Source: Pohlia nutans (Eukaryota > Streptophyta > Bryopsida > Bryales > Mniaceae). From it: DNA of 64,000 nt. The stretch covers positions 558,001 through 622,000 of the forward strand of contig CM040102.1 in NCBI GenBank assembly GCA_022496805.1, read 5' to 3'. Of the stretch, positions 22,340 through 34,224 are shown in pieces; position 1 is the first letter of the stretch; each line of letters begins with the position of its first letter. The notes under the pieces were generated by a model that ran no database searches, was not told where the DNA came from, and worked only from the letters and a program-made list of their open reading frames with translations. The translations under genes and the position numbers were made by a program.

Positions 22340-25300
22340 CAAATATTGAAATGTGGAAGGAGAGTACTTGAAATGAATTCCATCTCATGTGAGCCGCCAT
22401 TCATCCAATGTACATACAATTCCTTGAGAGCACTTGGTACTCTAGTGCATGTACCTTGCACTCCCACTTGAATGCATTTACATTGATGGGTATTATTTCT
22501 CCATCATTCTATTCAATTCCAAATCTTATTTTGGATTTTGGATTGAATATGATACACACACATCCATATAGTTGTTCGGAAATAGGTATAAAGAAGTATT
22601 ACATTTAATATAATCCAATGACAAATCGCATGAGAAAGTATTTTTTCCTCATGCACTTACGTAGACACATTATATTATAGTATAATGATTTTTCAATCAA
22701 ATCTATACTACTAAATTCATAACATTCATCATATACGAAAAAATATATAGTGCGTCACTAACACTCATTTATAATTTGTATAAAAATTGAAACTTATTTA
22801 TTTACGTTGATTTTCGTAAATTTGGTCATAAGCACATGGTTAAAAAAATGCTAAATTATCTAGTTCAATGGGTTGCATTTAACCCCTAACCGCCCAACCA
22901 TGCATTTTTTCATGATGAACGAATTTGAACCCCGATTTCTCATCTATTATGCACTTCTTGCAGTGTGAAATTTTTATTTCAAACTTATCTGGGAACTTGG
23001 ATTATGCATGTGTGGTCCCATTAGAAACAGGATGATTTGTGCAAGTTCAATGCCTCATTTCACGTTCTAGTGCTCCACTATTCATTTCAAAGATTTTATT
23101 CCAAAAGTGCTCTTGAAAAAGTGAACTACCTAATATATGCTACGTAAAAAACGCCAAACATTACTACACTTAGACTATTACATTTGAACCCATCCGAACT
23201 CCGAGAATTCATTACTAGATTGTCAATATTTTATTTTTACTAATCGTAATTGTTACAAACGATCATTACATTTTCAGTTCATAATATAATACACAAATAT
23301 CGGTGATAGCCATTGCCAAAGTAATTGTATGGATAGAATCCATAATTAATTATGTAAAACTTTTATTCATTCATGAAAGACAAAATATCCCTCAGTCTTA
23401 CTTTATTTATGTTATGTATCTTTTTAAATCTGCCAAGTTTAAAAAGAGTGAGAACATGAAGGGGTTAAACTATAATTATTTCAGACTATACTAATCGCGA
23501 TGAACATATTTGGTTTGAAGGGATAAAAATTTAATTCGACATACTATTATTCAAGTCCAACATACTTTGAGTTGCATGTGACATGTGATAGAATGGTGAT
23601 GTCGGTTGCAATGTGTTCTGAGCTGCTACAAATAAAATATAATATAATAACTCATATCCCAAATTTTATAAAGTACAAATAAAATGCTACTTATTCAATG
23701 AATATGACCAAAAACGTAATAATTTCATAATTGTCATACGGTTAATTGTTGGAACCTTTGCTAATAGGGTCTCGCGTTCGGAATCTATACATTTCATCTA
23801 TATATAATTTCTAGATTATGTATATAATTATATATAGTGAAATAATTTACTATTTTTAGGTTCATTAAGGTGTATTACACGTATATCCTATGAATATATC
23901 TAGAATTCCAGAAAATTGGTTTAAAAAAACCAAACATTACTCATATCAAATTAAAATTACTTTGTGTAAAAGACACCCCACATTTTTTGGGTGAACGTGG
24001 TGATCTATTATGTTGATAATTATTTTCCTAAAAGAAATCAAAATTTGAATTTCTTTAAAATAAATTTGTAAATTTGAACAACATATATGTTAATTGCCCC
24101 TTTAGCGGAATGTGCAATTGCATATCCCGGGGTTTGTTACTTAATTTACTTAGGATTCAATAATTTGTCATCGTTGTCTTCAATTTAATTTGTAAAAATA
24201 AGTAAGACACCTAAATGTTTATATTGTAAGAAACTTCCCATAGTTGGTGTTAATTTTTAAATAGCACTACATGATGGTGAAATTCATAAGCACTATCCTA
24301 GGTACTTAATTACCCTAAATCATGTCCTTACTTCAATCTATCATATGATAATTCATTATTCACATGATAAGAGTACACTCATGACGTACATAAGATATAC
24401 TTCATGCATATGCTATGATTGAGCTCGATGTACTTGTAGGAGGGGGATGCATCATGAATGCAAATCATTAATCCTTGGATGAAAATCATTAATGCTTCGA
24501 TGAAAATCATCAAATGAATGTTTCGGTGAGAAGTATCTAATTTTTTGGCGGTTTGTCAGTACGTTGTTGTCCTCTCTAAATAATGATCCTATTTAACTAT
24601 ACTTCATTATGTGTTTTGCAAAAAAAAATTGTGTTGAAGTATGCGATCGAAGAACAAAAGGCACACCGCGTGCAGTCACAAATCAGGACTGAATAAGATG
24701 TCCAGCGTCTAGGGTAGTCTCAAAGTGCTTGGCTGATCAAGTTAAGGGAGAAGAACAAAATAAAGGAATAATTTCATCGCTTGCATATGTATATCACGTT
24801 TCTAGAATAACCAGGAAGAACCTTGTGTACTTGAATGAAATACCATTTGAGATTTTGTACTTATTCTATAATACTCAAATGAATTATTTTTAATGAATAT
24901 TTTTGATTACGGTCAAAAAGATATAGAATTATTGTCTTACTCAAAAAATTCAGAGTATTGATTTTTCTAAGAGTTATATTTCAGCTGAATTGATTTTAGA
25001 GTAATATTTAAGCTGTAAATGGGAAGTTGTTATTCACCTAATAAATTTTCAACTTATTTTGTAATTCAACACTTTTATAGTTTAGGGTCAATAAGACGAA
25101 AAGTCATTTTTTTAACCCATATAAATGCCTATAGTAAACCCTTCTAAACAAGGCTTATATGTATTAACCCCTAAAGGTCCTTACCTCTTTTGTAAAAGTC
25201 AAAGCACTATAATTTGCATACTTTAAATATCACATTGAATGATTTATAATTTTTCATAGATAATCATCATCATTATGAAGGTATGACCATGGAATTGACG

Positions 25301-25954
25301 GTGCTAGAAAAATGATCCTAAATGACTATTTAGAAGATTATTTTGGAATTGATATACCAAATGAAACATCTAGATTTTGAATCTTAAATTCCAATCCATC
25401 CATACGGTTTGATTCACTAATATTACCATTAATATTTAATACTAAAATCTATAAGTTAAAATTTGTTTAGCGAACGTGATAACGATTTGAATCTGTTAAT
25501 TGATTAAAGTGTTGACGTTTAGGAGTTAATCTATTGTACTTTAGTCAATGCACTATAATTATGTTATATTCGTGGTTTGTGGCAACGTGAATAAATTGTC
25601 TATTTGTAATGTCAATCTACTAGTGTCCACCCGACAAACAATACTACAAAATACTTTGATCATATCAACAGGAAAATGTTGAAAGATCGTGGCACGCATT
25701 TCTTTCTATTTTATTAGAAGTTTGACATAATTGCATTTGGAGACCCCTCCAAAATTATCAACAGCTCTACGTCGCAAGAAATACGCTAAAAAAGGGACTT
25801 TCATGATAATTAGTGACGCGAGGTTGTATGAAAAAGTTCAAAGGCTTAGAATCTATAATTCTTCGTGAAAAATGGTTGGACGTGTCTAAGAATTCCAAAT
25901 AGAATTTAAGATTTTTTTTTTCACCTTGGTTTTGATAGAATTACCTTTATTAGT
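22340..25954. other. Long AT-rich stretch without a gene
   Basis: About 3.6 kb of AT-rich DNA with only short, motif-free frames. The part near 22890-23380 is a diverged copy of 10970-11560. Three units of (A/T)TGAAAATCATTAATG-like sequence occur near 24465-24520. It looks like decayed repeat DNA. Confidence 0.5.
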
Positions 25955-26525
25955 ATTGGTGCACCCTTTGACGCGCCAACCTTCATTTTCTAGACGTTGT
26001 ATGAATTCTGACGTGTCCCTTCACTACATACGGTGATATTTTGCATCCATCCAAAAGTCTCTTGATTCTTGTGCTAGTTAAGTACCATTTGTACGGTATG
26101 GATCTTCAAAATAAGATGATGTGAATTTTCTAAAAATTACAAACGAAGTTCCTCGAGTAGTTTTTGTGAAATTTCAATTTTAGTTCACGAAATGAAAACC
26201 TTACACATGATTTTCAATTATAATTATAGTCAAAAATTGGAGACCTTACCATCTTGTACTGCGTGTTATTCCAAGTTCATTACAATGTTTTTCAATTTTT
26301 GTTTACTTTTTGGGATTTTTAATTAAGTTTCAAGCAAAAACCGTGCAAAATTAATTGAAAAATATTGAGAATAATTTTGATGAATCCAACTGTACAGACA
26401 TTTTTCTTTAATATGTTGACAATTACAACTTTGCTTTGTACATAAACTCCATTTTTGTTTTTCATCAAACATTTTAAAACAAATCTTTAATAATAGTGTT
26501 CAATCAATACGCTAAAGGGTAAAAC
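25955..26525 (+). repeat. Dispersed ~540 bp repeat, copy 2
   Basis: Second copy of the repeat at 14250-14795, same orientation and order of words. The leading inverted repeat seen in copy 1 is degraded here (GACGCGCCAAC / TCTAGACGTTG). Confidence 0.7.
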
Positions 26526-26959
26526 AGAGAAGGAAACAAAATAAACATAAAAAAATTCAAATTCAGAGTACATATCTTATTTCACCTTTCAACTTATATA
26601 ATAAAGTATTGTTCATAGTATTTTTGAATCAAATCGTACGGGTTGAATCCACGATGCATAATCTGTAAGTTTTTTTTGTATACCAATTCTATGGAATTAT
26701 ACCCAGGCAACAAGTTTGACGTTATTGCCTTTAGAGGCCTCTCGAATATTATCAACAATTCTCCATCGTTAGAGATTTATTGCAATTGGTACAAAATTTA
26801 ATAGGCTTAGAAATATGACTGTGATGAAAGACATGCGAGGTTGTTTGAGAAAGTTGCAAGGCTTTGAATCAGTTCGTCATCCAATTTCTAGATGCTGGGA
26901 CATTTAGGAGTTCAAAATAATAGAATTGCCTTTTAGCCTTTATAGGCTTGGTCTACTCA

Positions 26960-27085
26960 TGCTGGGGAGCCAAACTTCGGTGCCAAGCCTAACACCTCAG
27001 CTTTGGTGCCCTGCCCGAGCTTCGGTACCGAGCCAGGACCAAGCTTCGGAGCCGAGCCAACCGCCCAAGCCGAGCCTGCAGGTTC
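26960..27085 (+). repeat. GC-rich GCTTCGG-GCCGAGCC repeats
   Basis: About six imperfect copies of a 15-20 bp word (AGCTTCGGTGCCGAGCC) form a GC-rich island in AT-rich DNA. From 26926 to 27560 short open frames run on in different frames with no family resemblance. A transcribed 5' region is possible but not supported. Confidence 0.5.
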
Positions 27086-27639
27086 GGGCTACGGTTGGGA
27101 GGTCATCTCTCTTCCCAGGCACCCGCGAGCTTAGGGTTTAGGATTTTTGTTGTCGCTCGTACCTTCCTCCGTCGCATCTTCACGTTGCCCCGCCGTGTTC
27201 CGCTCCTCCTCACGCTGGCGTGACTCCACGCTACCTTCATCTTCTATGTACATTTTGATTGTGATTGCACGCTCCTCCTCTGTACATTTTGATTCGGCAA
27301 GTGGGCGATTGGGAAATTGGTGGTATAGTGACTTGCGAATGGAGTGGAAGCTCTCTTTCTGGTGTTTTTGTTGTTGTGGAGGTGTGTGCTTGAAGGTGGA
27401 GCAACTCCAGCTTCCGTGAGGTACTTCGACCGTCCAGCTTGTTATGGTTTATTTGCTTGTTTGCTTGCCTGTTTCTCTGTTTCCGTAGAGTTTAGGGTGC
27501 TAAGTATCAGAGGCGTTAAAATGGATACAGCTACTGTAAAAACTATTAGAATTGTTGGAATTCTTTAAGAAGACCTTAGGGTTAAGGGTGCTTATATTCA
27601 AAAATGATACAATTGTTACACATTTGCTCTAGCTTGATT

Positions 27640-27690
27640 GTTTGTATTGTTACAGAATTGCTACAGAATTGCTACAGAATTGCTAGTTTC
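27640..27690 (+). repeat. ATTGCTACAGA tandem repeat
   Basis: Four units of (A)TTG(C/T)TACAGAA in tandem, in otherwise unremarkable non-coding DNA between 27570 and 27990. Confidence 0.6.
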
Positions 27691-27995
27691 CTTGTGTGTT
27701 GTTCTGCTTGGTTGATTAGGGTTAAAGAGATCTCGTAGTAATGTTAGCTTTGAAATTCTGGCTAGAAGGCAAGCGTATTGTTCCTAATTTGAGATAAAAT
27801 AAGGTTCGCAGATTTAGTATAGCATGAGGGTTTCTCCAAGTGGAGGTGGGGTTCAAATTATTGCACAGGAGGGAGCTAGAATTTTAAGGACAAGCACCCA
27901 GGTTTTCAGAGGTACTCCTCACACTTTAGAATGTTAGATTTCTTGTAAAAGCTACAGATTTCCATATCAATACACTGAATATATCATGAACTCTA

Positions 27996-28482
27996 GGAAG
28001 ATAATTATCTTCGAAATTAGTGAAAGTGCCTTGAAGTCGAAGATAATTATCTTCGAATCAAGAATGATTATCTTCGACTCGAGGATAATTATCTTCGAAT
28101 CGAGGATAATTATCTTGAAATCCAAGATGATTAACAGCAACTCGAGCATGATTACCTTCGACTCGAGGATAATTATCTTCGATTCGAGGATAATTCTATT
28201 CAAATCCAGGATAGTTATCATGGTCTTGAAGAAACATATCTTCGACACGAGGATAATTCTGTTGCACTCAAGCATTATTATCTTCGACTCGAAGATATAT
28301 CTTACAAACACAAGAAAAATTGCTACCCTAAACCATACAATACCAATAACAGACATAGAATTATCCTCGACTCGAAGATAACAATCAACCAACCCAATCA
28401 CGGAATGCAAATTTGAAATAAATGACACATAAAACAAGAAACTATCATCCCTGCCCATACCATTATCCTCGACCCAAAGATA
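27996..28482. repeat. Palindrome cluster 2, left half
   Basis: About sixteen perfect to degenerate copies of the TATC(C/T)TCGA(C/G)TCGAGGATAA word, partly in tandem with a period near 26 bp at 28004-28220. The copia element entered at 28488, and the cluster resumes at 34225, so the two halves were one cluster. Long open frames across it only translate the repeat. Confidence 0.85.
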
Positions 28483-28487
28483 AATCT
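28483..28487. repeat. Copia target duplication, left copy (AATCT)
   Basis: AATCT precedes the LTR at 28488 and recurs at 34156-34160 right after the other LTR. Five bases is the expected copia length. Confidence 0.85.
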
Positions 28488-28805
28488 TATTGAAGGTTAG
28501 ATTAGAATGCCAAAGCCTCACACAAACACTTGGAATGCATAGGAAAGAGATGATCTTTACTCATGGGCTGCCCCTCTTAAGTAGTACACCCAAGGGAGTC
28601 CCCTTGGCAAACCATATGGGACATCAGCCCATACTCCACTCCTAGTACACTAGGATCAGCCCATATCACTTGGGAGACCCAATTCTCATTACTTCTAACT
28701 AGTACCACTTCTCTAGTTGCAAGTCTAGCTCATTCGCATCATCTACTCTAGCTAATGCGCATGGCTATGAGCAACTTCAGCCCACGCAATTATCCTACGT
28801 CAACA
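28488..28805 (-). repeat. Copia 3' LTR
   Basis: Identical by eye to 33838-34155. In element sense it starts TGTTGACGTAGG and ends CCTTCAATA, so it ends in TA where CA is usual; the AATCT duplication fixes this boundary. The gag-pol stop lies 14-16 bases inside it. Confidence 0.9.
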
Positions 28806-31800
28806 CTCCCACTTTGCAAATAGCCAAAGCCTTCGAGCCCAAATGCCACCACTAGTCTTTGATGTCGATCTCTCGCAAGAGCCTTTGTGAGCACGTCCGC
28901 CACCATGTGCTCCGTTGGACAATACTTCAACTCTATCACCTTCATCTCTAACTTCTCTCGAATGAAGTGATATTGCACATCAATGTGCTTTGTACGTGAG
29001 TGATGCGTTGGATTCTTCGCCAATGACATACTCCCTTGGTTGTCACACATGATTGTTGTAGCCTCCTCTTGAGTGCATCTCACATCCGCCATTAGTTGCC
29101 TCAACCAAATGGCCTCCTTCGTACCGTAGCTCGTCGCCATGTACTCCGCCTCAACCGTTGACGTGGCCGTGGTTTGTTGGCGCTTGCTATTCCATGAAAC
29201 GGCCCCCGATCCAACTTTGAACATGTACCCCGTGGTGGATCTACGATCATTGGTATCACCCGCATAATCCGCATCACAATACCCACTCAACACAATGTTG
29301 TCACCTCCAAGACACAACCTCACATCACTTGTGCCTTTCAAGTACCGCATGATCCTCTTGACCGCAACCCAATGACTTGAACCCGGTCTTGCCATGTGTT
29401 GACTCACAACGCTGATTGGATACGCAAGGTCCGGCCTTGTTGCAATCATAGCATACATCAATGACCCTACAGCTTGCTTGTATGGCACATCCACCATAGA
29501 TTGAGCCTCTAATGCATACTCCTCATCGGTGAGTTTCACGAGTTTGGAATTCACATCCAATGGAGTGCCAACCGGTTTGCAATCCTCCATGCCAAAGCGT
29601 TTGAGAACATCCATAACATACTTGCTTTGATTCATTGTTATGGTGCGTGTTGCTCTATCTCGCACAAACTCAACTCCTAAACAAAAGTGCAACTCACCGA
29701 GATCACTCATCTCGTACTCGTTCTCAAGCATTGCCTTCAATGCCTTCAAAGAGCTCATACAACTTGCAAGGATGATCAAATCATCCACATATATGATCAC
29801 GATGACCACATGTTGCCCCTTTTGCATGAAATACAAGCTGTGATCAGCTATGCTCCTTGTGAACCCGATATGAACAAGAAACGTGTCAATCTTTTGATAC
29901 CATGCGCGTGGAGATTGCTTCAACCCATACAATGACTTGTTCAACTTGCAAACAAGGTTCTCATTACCTCGTTGCACAAATCCTTCGGGTTGTACCATGT
30001 AGATGTCCTCGTCCAACTCGCCGTTCAAGAACGCCGTCTTCACATCCATTTGATGCATTTCCAAATCCATGGCAGCCCCGATGGCCAAAATGCATCGAAT
30101 AGTGGTGAATTTCGCCACCGGTGCAAAGGTCTCATGAAAATCAACACCTTCGATTTGTGAAAAGCCCTTTGCCACCAATCTTGCCTTATAACGAACCACA
30201 TCACCCGTTGCATCTCTCTTTGTACGAAATACCCACTTACAACCGATAGCGTTGCGATTCTTGGGGAGGGGAGTCAATTCCCAAGTGCCATTGTCCATCA
30301 ACGATTTGTACTCCTCTTGCATGGCTTGCTCCCACTTGTTTGCATCATCACAACTCAACGCTTCACGAATCGTCAATGGAGCATCTAAAAGTGCAACGTT
30401 TGCATGCTCCTCCTCACCTTGAGGGAGAATATGATTCTTCCACCACTCGCCAAGTGGTCTACGATTTCTCTCTGGATAACGACGATCGCTCGAGCATGCA
30501 TTGTCTTCAACCGCCGTTGCTTGTGCCTTTTTCTCGCCATTCTTCGTCTTCAAAGGTCGCTCCTCGATGTGTTCCTCATCACCACCATCTTCGTCATCTT
30601 CGTCTTCATCAACAATTTCAATAACGGGAGATTTGGAAGATTGGTCCACAATGGCCGGTTTATCGCCACTTCTCCCACTTGGACCGTCGCCCAAATTGTC
30701 TTCAACCTTGGAATTCTCGCAAAATGTCACATCACGAGCTCGAATGATCTTCTTGGTCTCGAGCGACATGAGCCTGTACGCCTTGGTACCTTCACAATAT
30801 CCAAGAAACACACATTTTGTTGCCTTGGCCTCAAGTTTGGTTCTTTGAGAATCGGGTACCTTTGCAAATGCGATGCATCCAAATGTGCGCATGTGCTCCA
30901 CGCGGGGTGGCCTCCCACTCCACGCTTGCTCTGGTGTCATGTTTTGAACCGCACTCGTCGGGCATCGGTTGCGTGTGTACACCGCAGTCACCACCGCTTC
31001 CGCCCAAAGGTCCAAACCCAAATTTTGTGCATGCAACATACTCCTTGCCATTTCCACAATTGTTCGATTTGCACGCTCTGCAACTCCGTTTTGTTGTGGT
31101 GTATATGGCGTTGTGGTTTGTCTAGCAATGCCTTCTTTCTTCAATAACTCTCCAAATTGGTTGGACAAGAACTCGCCGCCATTATCCGATCGAAACACCT
31201 TGATCTTGTGCTCGGATTGCTTCTCAACCAACGCCTTGAACTCTTTGAACTTCTCAAAACACTCGCTCTTTGCTTTGATCGGATACAACCATATCTTCCT
31301 CGAAAAATCATCAATGAACGTCACAAAATACTTGCAACCCCCCATAGACGTGGTCTTCATTGGACCACACACGTCGGAATGCACAATCTCAAGAACCTTG
31401 GTTGCACGAGTTGCCCCATCAACTGGAAACGGTGAGCGTTGTTGTTTGCCTTCAATACAACCCTCACATGTGAATGAACTAGGTGCGACGTGTGATTGTG
31501 CAAGATCCATGCCACTTACCATTCCACGGAGTGCTTTCACACTCTTGACATTCAAATGCCCGAGACGACGATGCCACAACGCCAACTTGTCTTCGTTTGA
31601 ACTCGATTGCACCAACGTTGCGGATTCCGCCGCGTGCATCTTGGAAAACTTGATTTGGTACAAGCCGTTGACTTCGTGTATAATGGCCACCTCCTCACGA
31701 CTTGGAGACAACACAAAACACCCTTGGTCGCTAAATTCCACTCGCAAATGCTTCATCACCAAATGTCGCACCGATAAAAGATTTGCCTTCAACTTGGGAA

Positions 31801-32863
31801 CGTGGAGGACATCATGGATGGTAATTGTCTTCACACGACCCTTCACCTCGGTGTCTACGACGATGGATCCTTTACCCACGGCTTGAAGAACCGTATCATC
31901 ACCCAAAATGACATTCTTTGGAGATATGACGTGATATGATTGGAAACAAGTCCTAATGGGCGCCATGTGACTCGAGGCTCCCGAATCAACAATCCAATCG
32001 ATCACACTACCATTGCATGACACGTCACTTGCCATCATTGCATACTCGTCCCCGTCATTACTACAAGAAGAGACGCTAGTCATAAATGCGTACTCATCAC
32101 CTGCATCGTTGACCTTTGTATTGTTGGCACTTTCTTCTCTCTTGCGTTTGTAGCAAAATTTTGCCAAGTGGCCCTTCTTACCGCAATAGTAGCATACCTT
32201 GTCTGTAGAGCTCCCACTGGCACCGCTCTTGGATTGCTTCGCCATAAGCGCCGCGCTATCGCCACGAGTCTCGTTCTCTTTGCGCCGCGAGAGTTCATGC
32301 AACAACCGTGATGTCACATAATCAAGAGTGAGCTCGCTAATGGGCCTACTCTCCATAGCAACGATAAGATACTCGTACGACGGCGGCAAACTCTCGAGGA
32401 GCGTCATAACGATATCACCGTCGGTAATGTTGACGTCTGCGCCGTTGAGCTGATCCGCAAGAGCCTTGACTTTGTTGATGTGCGCCAACATGTCGTCGTT
32501 TTCTTCCATCTTGATGGTGAAAAACTTGCGCCTCAAAAACAAGATATTGACCAAGCTCTTTGCCTCATGAATATTGCAAAGCTTGGCCCATGCCTCGGCG
32601 GGAGTCTTGCACGACCGAATATGAGAAAGCTGGGAATCAGAAAGATTAAGAGCCAAAATCGCAAAGGCCTTTTTCTCTCGCCGAGTGTACGCAGTTCGTA
32701 CCCTAGCCTCGGCGTCGGACGAAGGCGGTTCCTCACTACCCTCAACTATCTCCCACAATTCTTTTTCGGCCATGACCATTTCCATCTTGAATTTCCACAA
32801 GTGGAAGTTGACGCCATCGAACTTGTCTACAACCTTAGCACCTTCACCCTCAAATGTAGCCAT
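28790..32863 (-). CDS. Copia gag-pol polyprotein
   Basis: An uninterrupted frame of 1357 codons starts at ATG 32863. A GTG nine codons earlier is in frame, but ATG followed by the FDGVNFHLWKF gag start is the natural choice. Domains in order: UBN2-type gag (about 10-200), CCHC knuckle CYYCGKKGHLAKFC (about 222-235), protease DSGAS (about 292), integrase HHCC (HRRLGHLN and CEGCIEGK) and catalytic core with D, D and E in HSDVCGPM, FRSDNGGEF and PQQNGVAER. Then comes reverse transcriptase, with the metal-binding D in MDVKTAFLNG and YVDDLII, and RNase H (SGYCDADYAGD, VEAEYMA). Integrase before reverse transcriptase is the copia order. All catalytic residues I can check are present. The stop lies in the 3' LTR. 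Confidence 0.95.
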   Translation of the reverse strand: MATFEGEGAKVVDKFDGVNFHLWKFKMEMVMAEKELWEIVEGSEEPPSSDAEARVRTAYTRREKKAFAILALNLSDSQLSHIRSCKTPAEAWAKLCNIHEAKSLVNILFLRRKFFTIKMEENDDMLAHINKVKALADQLNGADVNITDGDIVMTLLESLPPSYEYLIVAMESRPISELTLDYVTSRLLHELSRRKENETRGDSAALMAKQSKSGASGSSTDKVCYYCGKKGHLAKFCYKRKREESANNTKVNDAGDEYAFMTSVSSCSNDGDEYAMMASDVSCNGSVIDWIVDSGASSHMAPIRTCFQSYHVISPKNVILGDDTVLQAVGKGSIVVDTEVKGRVKTITIHDVLHVPKLKANLLSVRHLVMKHLRVEFSDQGCFVLSPSREEVAIIHEVNGLYQIKFSKMHAAESATLVQSSSNEDKLALWHRRLGHLNVKSVKALRGMVSGMDLAQSHVAPSSFTCEGCIEGKQQRSPFPVDGATRATKVLEIVHSDVCGPMKTTSMGGCKYFVTFIDDFSRKIWLYPIKAKSECFEKFKEFKALVEKQSEHKIKVFRSDNGGEFLSNQFGELLKKEGIARQTTTPYTPQQNGVAERANRTIVEMARSMLHAQNLGLDLWAEAVVTAVYTRNRCPTSAVQNMTPEQAWSGRPPRVEHMRTFGCIAFAKVPDSQRTKLEAKATKCVFLGYCEGTKAYRLMSLETKKIIRARDVTFCENSKVEDNLGDGPSGRSGDKPAIVDQSSKSPVIEIVDEDEDDEDGGDEEHIEERPLKTKNGEKKAQATAVEDNACSSDRRYPERNRRPLGEWWKNHILPQGEEEHANVALLDAPLTIREALSCDDANKWEQAMQEEYKSLMDNGTWELTPLPKNRNAIGCKWVFRTKRDATGDVVRYKARLVAKGFSQIEGVDFHETFAPVAKFTTIRCILAIGAAMDLEMHQMDVKTAFLNGELDEDIYMVQPEGFVQRGNENLVCKLNKSLYGLKQSPRAWYQKIDTFLVHIGFTRSIADHSLYFMQKGQHVVIVIIYVDDLIILASCMSSLKALKAMLENEYEMSDLGELHFCLGVEFVRDRATRTITMNQSKYVMDVLKRFGMEDCKPVGTPLDVNSKLVKLTDEEYALEAQSMVDVPYKQAVGSLMYAMIATRPDLAYPISVVSQHMARPGSSHWVAVKRIMRYLKGTSDVRLCLGGDNIVLSGYCDADYAGDTNDRRSTTGYMFKVGSGAVSWNSKRQQTTATSTVEAEYMATSYGTKEAIWLRQLMADVRCTQEEATTIMCDNQGSMSLAKNPTHHSRTKHIDVQYHFIREKLEMKVIELKYCPTEHMVADVLTKALARDRHQRLVVAFGLEGFGYLQSGSVDVG
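28806..28816 (-). promoter_or_regulatory. Copia polypurine tract
   Basis: In element sense AAAGTGGGAG stands directly before the 3' LTR, where the plus-strand primer is made. It is also read as codons of gag-pol. Confidence 0.65.
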
Positions 32864-32890
32864 ATCCTTGATTGAAGGACGTACGCTCAC

Positions 32891-33823
32891 AAAATTCAGC
32901 CCCTAGAAAGCTAAGAAAAATTGTTTTTATGATTTTTTGACAATTTTGTGATTTGTGAAGCAAATTGCACACGTACGTGCTTCTAATGCCTCCAAACTAA
33001 TTCCAAACACTAAATCAGCACCTTTGTGCTACACATCAACCTCACAACACTCAATCGTGATGGTTCTTAGTGAATTTGCACAAGATCATACCACAACACC
33101 CTAACTAGGAGAATTGCGCACTCGTTGGCTCAAATCCACTCAAATCAGCACCCTTGTGCTTCACAACACGTAATGCACCCTATGGACACCCTTGTGCCTT
33201 CCAAGGACTCTAAATCAATGCAAATTCAGCCCCTTCAAGTCCTAATTGCATTGAAATTCATCAAATCAGCCCCGTTGTGCATTCACTAACCCAAACTCTA
33301 ATTTTGAGCACTCCAAGGGCATAACTCACATTCCAAACCCTTGTGCAAGAATTGCAATACCAAAATCAGATTGTAGACTCACCCCAAGAGCCTCAAAGCA
33401 TAAAAGTGCCTTGCAACAACACAAGTGCACAAATTGAGCACAAATTGAGCCAATAAGCTCCAATAAGCTCCAATAAGCTCCAATAAGCTCCTAATAAACT
33501 CCAATATACTCCAACAAGCACCAATAAGCTCCAAAGCTCCAATTCAGCCCTTGTAGACGTGTATAAACTCCAAAGGTGCTCCAAAGTGCTCCAAAAGCTC
33601 CAAATCAACAAATGATAGCTCCAAAGTGCGAATTCAGCCCTCCAACACGTAGATCAAAGGTAGGAAGATTGTAATACCTCCCAATGTCGAAATCAGCCCA
33701 CCAAAGCTCGAATTCAGCCCTCCAAAGTTCCAAATGAGCGCTCCAATACTCCAAAAACAGCGCTCCAACGCACGACCTCCACACAATGAGCAATCTAATC
33801 TTTGACTCACGCAAAACACATGA
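32891..33823 (-). other. Copia untranslated leader with simple repeats
   Basis: About 0.95 kb between the primer site and gag has no gene. It holds tandem CCAATAAGCT units near 33448-33540 and repeated AAATCAGC(A/C)CC...TTGTGC words. Open frames over it are repeat translations. Confidence 0.7.
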
Positions 33824-33837
33824 GTGGGCCCATAACC
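33824..33837 (-). promoter_or_regulatory. Copia primer binding site, half-tRNA type
   Basis: In element sense GGTTATGGGCCCAC starts at the base after the 5' LTR. It is complementary to the anticodon arm of plant initiator methionine tRNA (GTGGGCCCATAACC), not to its 3' end. Drosophila copia is known to prime from such a 5' half-tRNA. Confidence 0.75.
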
Positions 33838-34155
33838 TATTGAAGGTTAGATTAGAATGCCAAAGCCTCACACAAACACTTGGAATGCATAGGAAAGAGA
33901 TGATCTTTACTCATGGGCTGCCCCTCTTAAGTAGTACACCCAAGGGAGTCCCCTTGGCAAACCATATGGGACATCAGCCCATACTCCACTCCTAGTACAC
34001 TAGGATCAGCCCATATCACTTGGGAGACCCAATTCTCATTACTTCTAACTAGTACCACTTCTCTAGTTGCAAGTCTAGCTCATTCGCATCATCTACTCTA
34101 GCTAATGCGCATGGCTATGAGCAACTTCAGCCCACGCAATTATCCTACGTCAACA
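33838..34155 (-). repeat. Copia 5' LTR
   Basis: Identical by eye to 28488-28805 over all 318 bp. It would carry the element's promoter; I see no strong TATA box. Confidence 0.9.
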
Positions 34156-34224
34156 AATCTCACTCGCAAACAGACGGCGGAGACCAAAACACAATACAAA
34201 AGTGACTAGCCGCACAAAAATTCG

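Larger units (their letters stand above)
28488..34155 (-). mobile_element. Complete Ty1/copia retrotransposon
   Basis: A 5668 bp element in reverse orientation has 318 bp LTRs that I read as identical, a 5 bp target duplication, a primer site abutting the 5' LTR, a purine tract before the 3' LTR and one open gag-pol frame. It sits inside a palindrome cluster next to the DGQHS gene. Identical LTRs and an intact frame point to very recent insertion and possible activity. Confidence 0.95.

Noticed and set aside
27967..28521. A 184-codon reverse-strand frame and a 131-codon forward frame
   Set aside because: Both only translate the palindrome repeats (Ile/Ser/Lys-rich periodic products) and run into the copia LTR.
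30404..31886. Forward-strand frames of 247 and 305 codons
   Set aside because: Shadows of the copia gag-pol frame on the opposite strand; no motif of their own.
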